35,981 nucleotides of DNA from an uncultured Clostridium sp. (GTDB lineage: Bacteria > Bacillota > Clostridia > Peptostreptococcales > Peptostreptococcaceae). Under the pieces are notes generated by a model. It worked only from the letters and a program-made list of their open reading frames with translations. It ran no database searches and had not been told where the DNA came from. How positions within the stretch are numbered: position 1 is the first letter of the stretch; each line of letters starts with the position of its first letter. Both the position numbers and the translations under genes were made by a program. The stretch covers positions 1-35,981 of the forward strand of contig CAMEPL010000020.1 of the NCBI GenBank assembly GCA_945931665.1, read 5' to 3'. This document shows positions 15,935 through 25,684 of this stretch, in pieces.

Positions 15935-17392
15935 TTATTTTATATTTCCCAATATGCTTACTAAATAATCCCATGTTCTCTCTGTAGATAAAATATCTAT
16001 ATGCTCATCAGGAGTATGAACATCAAATAAATTTGGTCCAATAGACACAGCTTGTGCTCCTTCTATAGCATCTAATAATAATCCACATTCTAATCCAGCG
16101 TGAATTGCTACTATTTCTGGCTTTTTGCCATTTAATTTTTCATATGTTTCAACGCATATTTGTTCTAATTTTGAACCTTTTGCATACTCCCACTCTGGGT
16201 AGTCATCTTCTAATACAAGCTCGACACCTATAGTATCGCAAAGTAATTGCATTCTATCGTTTAAATCTTCTTTTAAGCTCTTCACTGAACTTCTAGTTGC
16301 AAATTCAAATTTTATATTTTCATTTTCTGTAACTACAACACCTAAGTTTGTAGAACTTTCAACTAGTCCCTCTATATCAGCACTCATAGTTTGAATATTT
16401 CTAGGCATTAAATTTAAAACTTTTATTATTTTGCTTTGAACTTGTTGTGATAAAGCTCTTTCATGTATTTCGTCTATTTTGTTGATTTCAACACATATTT
16501 GTGGGTCTGATGTCTTAAATTCATTTTTAAATACCTCTGACATAGATTCTATAACTTCTTTAGCTTTTTGTTCATTATTAGAATCTAAAGTTATTGTAGC
16601 TTCTGCTTCACGAGGTATAGCGTTGTTTTTAAGTCCACCGCTTATAGATATTAAATCATAAGCTACTTTTTCTTTTTCAAGAGCATAAAGCACTCTTCCC
16701 ATAAGTAAGTTTGAATTTGCCCTCTTTTTATCTATTTCAATACCAGAGTGGCCTCCCTTTAACCCTTTTATACTTATAAGGTATGCTTGTTTAGAGCTTA
16801 TATCTTTTAATTCTTTAGGTATATTTACTATAGCAGTAACCCCACCTGCACAACTAACAGTTATTCTACCTTCTTCTTCTGAATCTAGATTTATTATATA
16901 TCTTCCTTCAAAGTTACTTCCATCTAAATTCATAGCGCCTTCCATGCTCACTTCTTCATTTACTGTGAATAATACTTCTAATTTAGGCATTTTTATATCA
17001 TCAGATGCTAAAAGTGCAAGTCCCATAGCAACAGCTATACCATTGTCTGCACCTAAAGTTGTCCCATCTGCATATAAGTAATTTCCTTTTACTTGTAGCT
17101 TTATTGGATCTTTTGTGAAGTCGTGTATCACATCTTTATTTTTTTCACAAACCATATCCATATGGCCTTGAAGTATTACAGTTGGAGCATTTTCATAACC
17201 AGGGGAAGCTGGTTTCTTTATTATTACGTTTAAAGTTTCATCTTGTATTACTTCTAAATTAAGTCTTCTTCCTTCGTCAGCTAAATAATCGCTTATTTCC
17301 TTTTCATTTCCTGAACCCCTTGGAATTTTTGATATTTCCTCGAAGTATTTAAAAACTAATTCTAGCTTTGGGTTTTTAAAATTGAATTCCAT
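15935..17392 (-). CDS. pepD: Aminoacyl-histidine dipeptidase (M20C family, PepD)
   Basis: A 485-residue cytosolic metallo-dipeptidase of the Xaa-His dipeptidase group. The two-zinc site is visible: H77 in GHMDMV, D116 in GTTLGADNG, the catalytic Glu and ligand Glu in VNEEVS (E146-E147), D170 in NLDSEEEG, and a C-terminal His in AIHAGLECG. The length is typical for the family. It lies 21 bp after the YfcC-type transporter gene in the same direction, suggesting import of small peptides or their breakdown products and cleavage inside the cell. Confidence 0.94.
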   Translation of the reverse strand: MEFNFKNPKLELVFKYFEEISKIPRGSGNEKEISDYLADEGRRLNLEVIQDETLNVIIKKPASPGYENAPTVILQGHMDMVCEKNKDVIHDFTKDPIKLQVKGNYLYADGTTLGADNGIAVAMGLALLASDDIKMPKLEVLFTVNEEVSMEGAMNLDGSNFEGRYIINLDSEEEGRITVSCAGGVTAIVNIPKELKDISSKQAYLISIKGLKGGHSGIEIDKKRANSNLLMGRVLYALEKEKVAYDLISISGGLKNNAIPREAEATITLDSNNEQKAKEVIESMSEVFKNEFKTSDPQICVEINKIDEIHERALSQQVQSKIIKVLNLMPRNIQTMSADIEGLVESSTNLGVVVTENENIKFEFATRSSVKSLKEDLNDRMQLLCDTIGVELVLEDDYPEWEYAKGSKLEQICVETYEKLNGKKPEIVAIHAGLECGLLLDAIEGAQAVSIGPNLFDVHTPDEHIDILSTERTWDYLVSILGNIK

Positions 17393-17413
17393 TTTTCTTT
17401 TCCTTTCAGATTA

Positions 17414-18832
17414 TTATTTTATAATCATCATCGCAACTGAAAGTATAATTGCTGATGCTATAAATATAGATAATAAAACTTTTGTAACAAATTTCACCCA
17501 TGATTCGTAGTCTACTTTAGCGATTGCAAGAGTACCCATTATTACACCACTTGTAGGAGTAACTAAGTTTACTATACCACTACCTGCACTGAATATTGAT
17601 ATTACAACTTCCGGTCTAAACCCTAAGCTAACTGCTAAAGGTCCAAATATCGGCATAGAAAGCCCTGCAAGACCTGATGTAGATGGTATAAAGAAAGTAA
17701 GTGCCATATAGATTAAATAAGCTACTATAGTGAATACTATTGGGCTCATTCCAACTAGTACATTTGATGCCTTGCTCAGTACATATGCATCTAATCCAGT
17801 AGTGTTCATTATTACTGATATACCTCTTGATACACCTATAACTAAAGCAACACCTACCATATCAGCAGCTCCAGCTAAAAATGCATCTACTATTTCGCCT
17901 TCTTTCATACCATATACGATACCAATAACAATTGACATTATTACAAACCATACACCTAGTTCAGAGAACCACCAGTTACCTAAACTAGATCCTGTTAAAA
18001 AGTCAGTATATATGAATAAATTTATTCCGAATTCTTCCCAAGGTATTATTCCTGCTACCATAACTATAAATGTAAATGCAAATAATCCTAATACTATTTT
18101 TCTCTTTTTAGTAAATTCGATTACTTCTTCTTCGCCTGACTTATTTCCTATAAATGCTTCATTAGCATGTTCTATTTCTGATTTTGAAAGTATACTTTCA
18201 TTTTTATCGTTATAAACTTTTTTTGCATAACTCATAACAAAATAAATTGATATAAGTAACGATACAATCCATAAAATTGTATTAGTCGCTATAACTACAC
18301 CTTGGTTTACGGGAATTCCTGCAACATTTAGTGAACCTATACTTACTGAAACTAAGAATGGGTTTACAGTTGAACCTAATACACCACATCCTGACCCTAA
18401 GATTATTGTCGCTACTGCTACTAATGGGTCAAATCCTGCTATAATCATAGTAGTTGTTACAAGTGCTGTGAAAGCTATAGTTTCTTCGGCCATACCGAAA
18501 CTAGTTCCTCCAAGTGAAAATAAAAACATAAGAACAGGTATTAATATTAATTCTTTACCTTTTAATTTAGATACTACTGATCCTATTCCAGCGTCTAGCG
18601 CCCCTGTTTTTGTTGTTATTCCTAAAAATCCTCCTATTAACAGAACGAATATTGCAATGTCGATTGAATCATTAAGTCCATTTATCGGCGCCATCACAAA
18701 ATCTGCTAAACTTGCTGGTTTTACCCCAGCTATAAAGTGCGTTACAATCGCTATAACTGCTGTAATTATAAGTAATACAGTATAAGCTGTAGGTAACTTA
18801 AATGATTTTTTCTTTTTTTGTGTGTTGTCCAT
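17414..18832 (-). CDS. YfcC-family (DcuC-like) membrane transporter
   Basis: A 472-residue integral membrane protein with about 11-12 hydrophobic segments and two GS-rich re-entrant-loop-like stretches (FSLGGTSFGMAEE; FIPSTSGLAGLSMPIF), characteristic of the C4-dicarboxylate anaerobic carrier superfamily, YfcC branch. The substrate of YfcC proteins is not settled. The tight link to pepD (21-bp gap) suggests a peptide or amino acid. An acidic hydrophilic loop (about residues 212-240) divides the two halves. It has a plausible promoter 125-155 bp upstream. Confidence 0.9.
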   Translation of the reverse strand: MDNTQKKKKSFKLPTAYTVLLIITAVIAIVTHFIAGVKPASLADFVMAPINGLNDSIDIAIFVLLIGGFLGITTKTGALDAGIGSVVSKLKGKELILIPVLMFLFSLGGTSFGMAEETIAFTALVTTTMIIAGFDPLVAVATIILGSGCGVLGSTVNPFLVSVSIGSLNVAGIPVNQGVVIATNTILWIVSLLISIYFVMSYAKKVYNDKNESILSKSEIEHANEAFIGNKSGEEEVIEFTKKRKIVLGLFAFTFIVMVAGIIPWEEFGINLFIYTDFLTGSSLGNWWFSELGVWFVIMSIVIGIVYGMKEGEIVDAFLAGAADMVGVALVIGVSRGISVIMNTTGLDAYVLSKASNVLVGMSPIVFTIVAYLIYMALTFFIPSTSGLAGLSMPIFGPLAVSLGFRPEVVISIFSAGSGIVNLVTPTSGVIMGTLAIAKVDYESWVKFVTKVLLSIFIASAIILSVAMMIIK

Positions 18833-18958
18833 TTTTTGTCTCCTTTTTGCATTGTTGTCTAAGATTAAAATTTCCTATTTTAAATCGATATATTCATTAT
18901 TTAAAAACTCGATTATAAATTTTATTTTGTATATTTTTAATCTTATTTCCTACTGGGT

Positions 18959-18987
18959 ATTATAAAAGAATTTGACTTTTAATACAA
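18959..18987 (-). promoter_or_regulatory. Candidate sigma-A promoter of the transporter-pepD operon
   Basis: Minus-strand -35 TTGTAT (18982-18987), 17-bp spacer and a perfect -10 TATAAT (18959-18964). It would give a leader of about 120 nt before the transporter ATG at 18832. Confidence 0.55.
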
Positions 18988-19042
18988 TATTTTTGTATAT
19001 TTGTATATTTATGTATATAGGAAAATTTTCTGTATGATATAA

Positions 19043-19072
19043 AAAAATAGAAGGAGTTTTCCTTCTATTTTT
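19043..19072 (-). terminator. Terminator after the class-V aminotransferase gene
   Basis: Stem AAAATAGAAGGA / TCCTTCTATTTT with a 4-nt loop, flanked by A and T runs on both sides. It lies 19 bp after the stop of the gene at 19091-20410. Confidence 0.85.
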
Positions 19073-19090
19073 ATCTGTATATATATAAAT

Positions 19091-20410
19091 TTAGAATCTT
19101 ATTCTTCCAGAATGTTTTCTATATCTTCTGCTACTTCTATTGCTTGCGATATATTCGATTTCATTTAAAAATATATTTGCCTCGTCAATCGTATTATAAA
19201 GCCCTAAACTAGCTCTTATCATTCCATAAAAATACTCTCCAGATACAACATCCCTATAAGCATCACTATCGCTTGCCCCCATAAGTCTATATACATAAGG
19301 ATGAGCACAGAACTTTCCTGATCTAAGCGAGATACCTTTTTCTGTCGCCATCATTATAGAAACCTCACTATAATCTCTATTTTTAATATTAAATGGTATT
19401 ACACCTATTCTATCTTCTGTATAGTCTACATCTCCATACATAACTACGTTATTTATACTTTTCATGCCTTGTATAATATAGTTTTTTAATTCTCTTTCGT
19501 GATTTTCAATATTTTCAAAACCTATATTTTGTAAATCAGTAAGTGATTTTGCCATAGCTATTACACCAAAGAAATTTTGAGTACCTGCTTCATATTTCTC
19601 CGGCACAGCTGTCCAAATTAACCTCTCATCAAATACTCCAGCTACACATCCTCCACCTGCTAAAAATGGGTCTTCTTCATTTAGATAATCTTTCTTACCT
19701 ACAATTGCTCCACTTCCAAAAGGCGCATATGCTTTATGTGCAGAAAAAGTCAAAAAATCGATTTCTTCATCTTTTGAATCTCCTGACATATCCACTTTTT
19801 TATGTGCAACTAATTGTGCCCCATCTACTATTATAAGTGCGCCATACTTATGTGCTATTTTTGCTATATCATTGATAGGTGTAGTATAGCCGGTTACATT
19901 AGACGCCCCTGTAATTGTGACTAATTTTATTTTGCCCTCTGCTTTTATAAGCTCGTCTTCTATATCATCTATATTTACTCTTCCAAGCTCATCAACTTCT
20001 ACATATACCATCTTTCCAACACGTCTAAAAGGAAGGTCATTTGCATGGTGTTCCATTCTCGTCGTCAAAATCATATCTTCTTTATCGTGTATAAGTACAT
20101 TTGCAAGCACATTTAATCCTTCTGTGTCTGACTTTGTATAAATAACGGTATAATCATCATTACCTCCTAAACCGAAGAAGTTCAGTATTATATCTCTCGC
20201 TTTATTAAACATCATAGTGCAATATTCTCCCTTAAACCCAACTCCTCTAGCTATAGGTCCATAGTTTTTTATATTGTCTTCAATTATTTTGGTAACACTT
20301 TTAAGTGGAGGTGTAGTTGCTCCATTATCAAAATTTATCGGTGTTGTATAAACACCATTAGAAAGTTTGATTTTATCATCTATACCATTAAATAAATCTC
20401 TATAATCCAT
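19091..20410 (-). CDS. Class-V aminotransferase / SufS-like cysteine desulfurase homologue
   Basis: A 439-residue PLP enzyme. Key residues are H121 (EHHAND, stacking on the cofactor), D196 (IVDGAQ), the Schiff-base Lys K226 (SAHKAY) and a Cys in SGKFCAHP (C368) at the position of the catalytic Cys of desulfurases. The N-terminal FDNGATTPP also fits. The C-terminus is an unusual basic tail (SNRSSRRYRKHSGRIRF). It is monocistronic, not in a suf or isc operon, so it is probably an auxiliary desulfurase or a selenocysteine lyase-like enzyme. It is ended by a strong terminator. Confidence 0.88.
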   Translation of the reverse strand: MDYRDLFNGIDDKIKLSNGVYTTPINFDNGATTPPLKSVTKIIEDNIKNYGPIARGVGFKGEYCTMMFNKARDIILNFFGLGGNDDYTVIYTKSDTEGLNVLANVLIHDKEDMILTTRMEHHANDLPFRRVGKMVYVEVDELGRVNIDDIEDELIKAEGKIKLVTITGASNVTGYTTPINDIAKIAHKYGALIIVDGAQLVAHKKVDMSGDSKDEEIDFLTFSAHKAYAPFGSGAIVGKKDYLNEEDPFLAGGGCVAGVFDERLIWTAVPEKYEAGTQNFFGVIAMAKSLTDLQNIGFENIENHERELKNYIIQGMKSINNVVMYGDVDYTEDRIGVIPFNIKNRDYSEVSIMMATEKGISLRSGKFCAHPYVYRLMGASDSDAYRDVVSGEYFYGMIRASLGLYNTIDEANIFLNEIEYIASNRSSRRYRKHSGRIRF

Positions 20411-20693
20411 ATAAATTCCCCCTTATTATCATGGTATAAATATATTTCATTTTATATGTAAATATAACCTGTTTTTTATTTTTCTCACTTTTTGTAGAAA
20501 TATGTAGAAATCTATAGCTAATTTATGATAAAATAAAAAAATCCGCGTTTTAACGTTTTAAGGATATAATAAGATATAATAAAATATTTATCTTTTAATT
20601 TTTCAACAGATATGGATTTTATTATGTTATATTGATTTTTTAATTTATTATTTTTAAAATTATTAAATTTTCTTAGAAAGGTTACGATAAAAA

Positions 20694-21650
20694 ATGAACA
20701 ATAATGGATCATATGCACTAGTTTTCGGTGTATCAGTTTTTGACATATGTGGTTTTACAGATAGCGATTATAGATCTAATGACTCAAACCCAGGTAGAGT
20801 TAGAACTTCTTTTGGTGGAGTTTGTAGAAATATAGCTGAATGCATGGCTAGAGTTGGAGTTAATACAAAGTTTATATCTGTTTTAGGCGATGATGAAACT
20901 GGAAAAAGCATACTTCAACACTCAAAAGAAATGAACTATAACATGGAAGAATCTCTTATAGTAAAAAATGGTCATACTCCTACTTATATGGCTATACTTG
21001 ATCATTTTGGTGAAATGGTATCTGCAGTTGTAGATATGAAAATTATAGATGAATTCACAACAGAGTTTATCGACTCTAAAGCTGACATAATAAAAAATGC
21101 TAAATATATGGTTTTAGATTCAGATAGACCTGATATTGTAGAACATATATTAAAAACTTTCTCAAATGACACTAAATTTATATTAGACCCAGTATCTGCT
21201 GCAAAAGCACAAACTGTTACACATTTAGTGAAATACTTCCACACTATAAAACCTAACAGATACGAAGCTGAAATAATGTGTGGATTTAAAATTCAAAATG
21301 AAGAAGATTTAAGAAAAGCTGGTAAATACTTTATAGACTTAGGTGTGAAAAATGTATTTATCACTCTTGATGAAGACGGAATTTACTACAACAACGGAGT
21401 TGAAGAAGGAAAATTAAAAGCAAACGATGTTAAAGTAGTAAATGTTACAGGTGCTGGAGATTCTTTTGTTTCGGGAATCACAAAAGGATATATGGAGGAT
21501 TATAGTTTAATTGATACATTAAAATACGCTATATCTATGTCATCAATAACTATATCAACTGAAGAGACTATACATCCAGATATGTGCCACAACTTAGTTT
21601 CTAAATATATAGAAGAAACTGATTGGACTCATACTAAATTTAATAATTAA
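20694..21650 (+). CDS. PfkB-family sugar kinase, pseudouridine kinase-like
   Basis: A 318-residue ribokinase-fold kinase. The N-terminal GG motif FGGVCRNIAECMARVG (39-54) resembles pseudouridine kinase PsuK more than ribokinase. The second signature VTGAGDSFVSG contains the catalytic base D256, and DPVSAAKA with KPNRYEAE matches the substrate-closing regions. No psuG-type glycosidase is adjacent. The ribosome-binding site is weak (GAAAGG about 12 nt from the ATG). It is transcribed alone and has its own terminator. Pseudouridine as substrate is plausible but not proved. Confidence 0.85.
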   Translation: MNNNGSYALVFGVSVFDICGFTDSDYRSNDSNPGRVRTSFGGVCRNIAECMARVGVNTKFISVLGDDETGKSILQHSKEMNYNMEESLIVKNGHTPTYMAILDHFGEMVSAVVDMKIIDEFTTEFIDSKADIIKNAKYMVLDSDRPDIVEHILKTFSNDTKFILDPVSAAKAQTVTHLVKYFHTIKPNRYEAEIMCGFKIQNEEDLRKAGKYFIDLGVKNVFITLDEDGIYYNNGVEEGKLKANDVKVVNVTGAGDSFVSGITKGYMEDYSLIDTLKYAISMSSITISTEETIHPDMCHNLVSKYIEETDWTHTKFNN

Positions 21651-21657
21651 TTTTAAC

Positions 21658-21687
21658 AGGGGCTTAATGCCCCTTTTATTTTTATCT
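21658..21687 (+). terminator. Terminator of the PfkB kinase gene
   Basis: GGGGC-TTAAT-GCCCC hairpin followed by TTTTATTTTTAT, starting 8 bp after the stop codon. A compact, G/C-rich intrinsic terminator. Confidence 0.92.
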
Positions 21688-21817
21688 ATTATTAATTTCA
21701 AAACTTTGACTAAATATAAAATCTTTATAAAACATTTCAACAATAAATATTTTTTCAAAATAAAAACCCCTTATCAAAAAATAGTTACCTATTTTCCAAT
21801 AAAGAGTTTTCTAAAAA

Positions 21818-23266
21818 TTACTCAACCATTTCCCCGTTTAATGAGAATGAAAGAGCTGCTTCAGTTATTTTAACATTTACTAATTTTCCGATTAAATCAG
21901 CATTAGGGTCTTTTGCACTGAAGTTAACTAATTTATTTTGTCTTGTTCTACCAGTAAATTTAGTATCATCAGTTTTACTTTTACCTTCAACTAATATCTC
22001 AACTACTTGGTCTTGGTGAGTAGTGTTGTTTTCTTTTGAGATTTCGTTAACTAGTTCTAATACTCTGTTAAATCTTTCGTGTTTAACATCTTCTGGTATT
22101 TGATCTTCCATCTTAGCAGCTGGAGTACCAGTTCTCTTAGAGTATATGAATGTGAAGGCATTGTCGTATCTAACTTGTCTTATTACATCTAGTGTATCTT
22201 CAACATCTTCTTCAGTTTCTCCTGGGAATCCTACCATTATATCAGTAGAGAATGCTATTCCTGGAACCTCAGCCTTAGCTTTTTCTACTATTCTTAGATA
22301 ATCTTCTTTAGAATAATGTCTGTTCATTTTCTTTAATAATCTAGTACTTCCGCATTGAACTGGAAGGTGTAAGAATTCACAAACTTTATCACAATCTCTC
22401 ATAGCGTATATAACTTCATCAGATATATCTTTTGGATGAGAAGTCATAAATCTTATTCTTTCTAATCCATCTATTTCGTTAACTTTTCTTAAAAGCTCTG
22501 CGAAAGTTATTCTATCTTCTTCTTCTAAAGTTTTACCATAAGAGTCTACATTTTGTCCTAGTAAAGTAACTTCTTTAGTTCCATTTGCAACTAATTCTTT
22601 TATTTCATTTAATATATCTTCTGGTTTTCTACTTCTTTCACGACCTCTAGTATAAGGAACTATACAGTAAGTACAGAAGTTGTTGCAACCGTACATTATA
22701 TTTACGAATGCTTTAAGCTCGAATTTTCTATCGCTTCTTAACCCTTCAACAACTTCACCATCAACATCCCAAACATCTATAAGTATAGAATCACTTGACA
22801 TTGATTCAGATAATAATTCTGGGAATTTATATAAGTTATGAGTACCAAATACTAAGTCTACATGTTTGTATTTAGCTTTTATTTCTTTAACTATAGCAGG
22901 TTGTTGCATCATACATCCACAAACAGCTATTTTTAAGTTAGGATTTCTTCTTTTTATTAATTTTAAGTGTCCTAAGTTTCCGTACACTTTTAACTCAGCA
23001 TTTTCTCTAACTGCACAAGTATTGTATATTATTAAATCTGCATGGTCAGCTATTAAAGAAGGTTGATACCCCATTGCATTTAACATAGCCCCTAATTTTT
23101 CAGAGTCATGTTCATTCATTTGACATCCAAATGTTTGTATAAAATAAGATTTTCTCTTACCAGTTAGGTGGAAATATCTTTCATTTTCATTTTTTATTTC
23201 ATTTATATATTTGTCCTGTTCTCTTATTTTTTCCATAGGAACAGTGACTTGTTTTCTTTTAGACAT
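21818..23266 (-). CDS. miaB: tRNA (N6-isopentenyl adenosine-C2)-methylthiotransferase MiaB
   Basis: A 482-residue radical-SAM methylthiotransferase that converts i6A37 to ms2i6A37 in tRNA. It has the N-terminal cluster Cys residues ([27 protein letters not shown]), the radical-SAM CxxxCxxC ([16 protein letters not shown] with the preceding GC), and a C-terminal TRAM domain ending near [14 protein letters not shown]. It has an additional basic N-terminal extension of about 35 residues, common in Clostridia. A strong AAAGGAG ribosome-binding site precedes the ATG. No clear terminator is visible beyond the stop codon. Confidence 0.96.
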   Translation of the reverse strand: MSKRKQVTVPMEKIREQDKYINEIKNENERYFHLTGKRKSYFIQTFGCQMNEHDSEKLGAMLNAMGYQPSLIADHADLIIYNTCAVRENAELKVYGNLGHLKLIKRRNPNLKIAVCGCMMQQPAIVKEIKAKYKHVDLVFGTHNLYKFPELLSESMSSDSILIDVWDVDGEVVEGLRSDRKFELKAFVNIMYGCNNFCTYCIVPYTRGRERSRKPEDILNEIKELVANGTKEVTLLGQNVDSYGKTLEEEDRITFAELLRKVNEIDGLERIRFMTSHPKDISDEVIYAMRDCDKVCEFLHLPVQCGSTRLLKKMNRHYSKEDYLRIVEKAKAEVPGIAFSTDIMVGFPGETEEDVEDTLDVIRQVRYDNAFTFIYSKRTGTPAAKMEDQIPEDVKHERFNRVLELVNEISKENNTTHQDQVVEILVEGKSKTDDTKFTGRTRQNKLVNFSAKDPNADLIGKLVNVKITEAALSFSLNGEMVE

Positions 23267-23369
23267 TTAAGTTTTCTCCTTTCAAATTAATGCAAAGTTT
23301 ATTATATCATAAATATGGACAAACGTTGAAAAAATATATACGAAATATAAAATAAAATATTTAAAAAAT

Positions 23370-23398
23370 AAAAAGATAAGCATAACGCTTATCTTTTT
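23370..23398 (-). terminator. Terminator overlapping the stop codon of the 52-residue gene
   Basis: AAAAAGATAAGC-N5-GCTTATCTTTTT then ATTTTTT on the minus strand. The stem begins inside the TAA stop codon (23397-23399) of the small gene. Confidence 0.9.
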
Positions 23399-23555
23399 AT
23401 TCTTCATTTTCTTTAACTAAGCTATATGAGTAACTTCCTTTGTCTTTAAAATCATCATATATGTCTTCTATGTCTCCGAATACTTTTATGAATTCTTCGT
23501 CAGTCATTTCACCTATGATTTTTTCAACTTCAGTTAAATACATAACTCCTTTCAT
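23397..23555 (-). CDS. Small acidic protein (52 residues) overlapping the ART-like gene
   Basis: A 52-codon frame starting MKGVMYLTEVEKIIGEM and ending YSLVKENEE, with 14 Asp/Glu and a predicted helix-rich fold. The start is chosen because GAGGAGGT lies 8 nt before it; the second ATG has a Shine-Dalgarno only 2 nt away. It overlaps the 3' end of the ART-like gene by 26 bp and stops in its terminator, so the two form a two-gene unit. I do not recognise the family. An acidic partner of a basic ART-like protein may be an antitoxin or immunity protein; that is inference from arrangement. Confidence 0.78.
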   Translation of the reverse strand: MKGVMYLTEVEKIIGEMTDEEFIKVFGDIEDIYDDFKDKGSYSYSLVKENEE

Positions 23556-24060
23556 TTCTGATTACCTCCTCTATTGTTTTTATACATTCTCTATTTCTAA
23601 CACATATCTGTACTTGCACCCATATAAAGTTTGTATCATTTATATTAGTTGTTTTTAGTACAGGAAAAGTCTTTTTTACTACATCGTATTGTTTTATTTT
23701 GTATAGTTTTTCTAATATTACTGAGTTTTTAAGTTTTCTTGGACTTCCATCTTTTAACTTCATATATCTATTTTTTATTTCTTGTGATATTCTTTCTAAT
23801 ATTTTCATTGTTTCCAAGTTATCCAAATCTATGCATATATTTGCTTCAATTTTACTTTTTAAAACAATATAATCTTCATATTTCCTCGCTTTAACACAAA
23901 AATTCACTGCTTGTTGTATATCTTTCTCAAAAAAATATACTCCTTTTCCTAGCCACTCCTCTTCTTTATAAGAAATAGAATATTGTTTGGAATTTAGTAT
24001 ATTTTCTCCCCTCAAAACAGTAGTTCCATGGTACCTATATAAGTTTGACTCATTATTCAC
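23530..24060 (-). CDS. ADP-ribosyltransferase-like protein (HYQ-type), function unknown
   Basis: A 176-residue protein. YHGTT (H11) near the N-terminus, WLGKGVYFFEKD (Y42) and a C-terminal strand WVQVQICVRN (Q149/Q151) follow the order of the His-Tyr-X triad of the diphtheria-toxin/PARP-type ART fold. A Gln or other residue in place of Glu would imply mono-transfer or an altered activity. It starts with GTG, whose only nearby Shine-Dalgarno (GAGG) is just 2 nt away, so translation may be weak. It shares 26 bp with the 52-codon gene downstream. Related to DUF3990-like ART proteins in outline; exact family not confirmed. Confidence 0.65.
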   Translation of the reverse strand: MNNESNLYRYHGTTVLRGENILNSKQYSISYKEEEWLGKGVYFFEKDIQQAVNFCVKARKYEDYIVLKSKIEANICIDLDNLETMKILERISQEIKNRYMKLKDGSPRKLKNSVILEKLYKIKQYDVVKKTFPVLKTTNINDTNFIWVQVQICVRNRECIKTIEEVIRNERSYVFN

Positions 24061-24165
24061 ATCCTCTATATCTGTAGTTTTATATTTTATTTAGTATGTG
24101 AATTATATACAAAATTTCTATATCTTATACATGATTTGTATATTTTTCTTACAATTCCTTATAAT

Positions 24166-24200
24166 TAAAAAACCACCTCTAAACTTAGAAGTGGCCTTTT
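24166..24200 (-). terminator. argG terminator
   Basis: Minus-strand stem CCACTTCTAA / TTAGAGGTGG (one G-U pair) followed by TTTTTTAATT, 47 bp after the argG stop codon. Confidence 0.88.
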
Positions 24201-24246
24201 ATTAATATCTTTTTATTAATGTTCAATTTCTATTTAATACTAAAAA

Positions 24247-25458
24247 TTATTTAGTCATTTTTTTTCCGTTTTGAGTCATTGCATTTATTTTAAGTGGTAG
24301 TGTAAATAAGTTTATGAAACCTTCTGCATCTTTGTGATCGTATAGCTCACTGTCTCCAAATGAAGATATACTTTGGTCGTATAATTTGTGGTCTGTAAAT
24401 ATTCCAGCTGGTTTTATATTTCCTTTATATAGTTTTAATTTTACAGAACCTGTAACATTCTCTTGAGTTTCATCCATAAAAGCATTTATTGCTTTACAAG
24501 TTTTTGAATACCATTTACCATTGTATATTAAATCGGCAAATTCAAGTGATAATCTTTGTTTTAAGTGAAGAGTATCTTTATCTAATGTAGCACTTTCTAA
24601 AAAGTTGTGAGCTGCATAGAATATTTCTCCCCCTGGAGTTTCATATATACCTCTTGATTTCATACCAACTAATCTATTTTCTAATATATCAACTATACCT
24701 ATACCGTGTTTAGCACCTAATTTGTCGATTTTTTCAACAAGTTCTATTGGTGATAATTTTTCCCCGTTTACTGATACTGGTATACCTTTTTCAAATCCTA
24801 TTTCTACATATTCAGCTTCATCAGCTGCATCTTCTGGAGAGCAAGTTTTTTTGTAAATATCTTTATTGTGTTCATTTTCAAGATATTCTATATCTCCACC
24901 TTCAGTAGATACATGCCATAAGTTATCATCTACTGAATATATTTTTTTCTTAGTTGCAACTACCTGTATATTATGAGCATTTGCATAATCTATTGCATCT
25001 TCTCTTGATTTTATATCCCATATTCTCCATGGAGCTATAACTTTTATAGATGGGTCAAGTGCTGCTATAGTTCCTTCAAATCTAACTTGGTCGTTTCCTT
25101 TTCCTGTACAACTGTGGCATATATATTTAGCCCCTTCCTTTTGAGCTATTTCAACTAATCTTTTAGCTATTATAGGTCGTGCAAGTGCTGTTCCTAAAGG
25201 ATATCTATTTTCATATAAAGCTTCAGCTTTTATTGCTTGATATATAGTAGTAGTTATAAATTCTTCTCTTAAATCTTCAACATAGGCTTTTATTGCTCCA
25301 CTAGCTAAAGCTTTTTCTTCTATTTTACTCATATCATCATCTTGACCAACATTTGCACAAACTGCTATAACATCTAAATCATAATTTTCTTTTAACCATG
25401 GAATAGTTATTGAAGTATCTAATCCCCCTGAATATGCTAATACAACTTTTTCTTTCAT
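24247..25458 (-). CDS. argG: Argininosuccinate synthase
   Basis: A 403-residue enzyme that joins citrulline and aspartate using ATP. The PP-loop AYSGGLDTS (residues 8-16), the citrulline/aspartate-binding CANVGQ, GTALARP and the [13 protein letters not shown] block are all intact. The start has a GGGGGAT ribosome-binding site. argH, which normally follows, is absent: a terminator comes directly after the stop. Expression is evidently controlled by the T-box leader at about 25570-25910, so transcription should rise when a tRNA, expected to be tRNA-Arg, is uncharged. Confidence 0.97.
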   Translation of the reverse strand: MKEKVVLAYSGGLDTSITIPWLKENYDLDVIAVCANVGQDDDMSKIEEKALASGAIKAYVEDLREEFITTTIYQAIKAEALYENRYPLGTALARPIIAKRLVEIAQKEGAKYICHSCTGKGNDQVRFEGTIAALDPSIKVIAPWRIWDIKSREDAIDYANAHNIQVVATKKKIYSVDDNLWHVSTEGGDIEYLENEHNKDIYKKTCSPEDAADEAEYVEIGFEKGIPVSVNGEKLSPIELVEKIDKLGAKHGIGIVDILENRLVGMKSRGIYETPGGEIFYAAHNFLESATLDKDTLHLKQRLSLEFADLIYNGKWYSKTCKAINAFMDETQENVTGSVKLKLYKGNIKPAGIFTDHKLYDQSISSFGDSELYDHKDAEGFINLFTLPLKINAMTQNGKKMTK

Positions 25459-25572
25459 TTTTATTATCCCCCTAAACTTATATAATTTTTTATTATTTTC
25501 TCTAAATCCTGAAAGAGTTTAGCTTAAAGCATCTCTGTACTTTTTAAAGCTAGATAAGTTTATTTAAGTATT

Positions 25573-25605
25573 AAAAAAGCCCCTTAGTAAAATTACTAAG
25601 AGGCG
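25573..25605 (-). terminator. T-box terminator 2 (proximal to argG)
   Basis: CGCCTCTTAGTAA-N4-TTACTAAGGGGC followed by TTTTTTAA on the minus strand, just after the second T-box core. Its 5' arm must compete with pairing to the T-box bulge. Confidence 0.88.
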
Positions 25606-25684
25606 AATTATCGCGGTACCACTCTTATTAACAAATCTATCTTATATTAGTTTAACAAATAGTAAACAAAATTTCCTTTAAATT

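Noticed and set aside
17730-18215. 161-codon open frame antisense to the YfcC-type transporter
   Set aside because: Ser/Thr/Pro/Ile-rich shadow of membrane-protein codons, no Shine-Dalgarno. The transporter on the other strand is far better supported.
19024-19038. CodY-like box upstream of the YfcC-type transporter
   Set aside because: AATTTTCTGTATGAT matches only 11 of 15 consensus positions, expected by chance in such AT-rich DNA.
20518-20718. 66-codon minus-strand open frame in the gap upstream of the PfkB kinase
   Set aside because: Extremely A/T-rich codons, no ribosome-binding site, overlaps the kinase start. Treated as non-coding.
24040-24070. Frameshift or wrong start in the ART-like gene
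   Set aside because: GTG with a very close GAGG is poor, and an out-of-frame ATG lies at a better distance, but YHGTT sits only 10 residues from the GTG and the frame is otherwise open. A weak start is the simpler reading.
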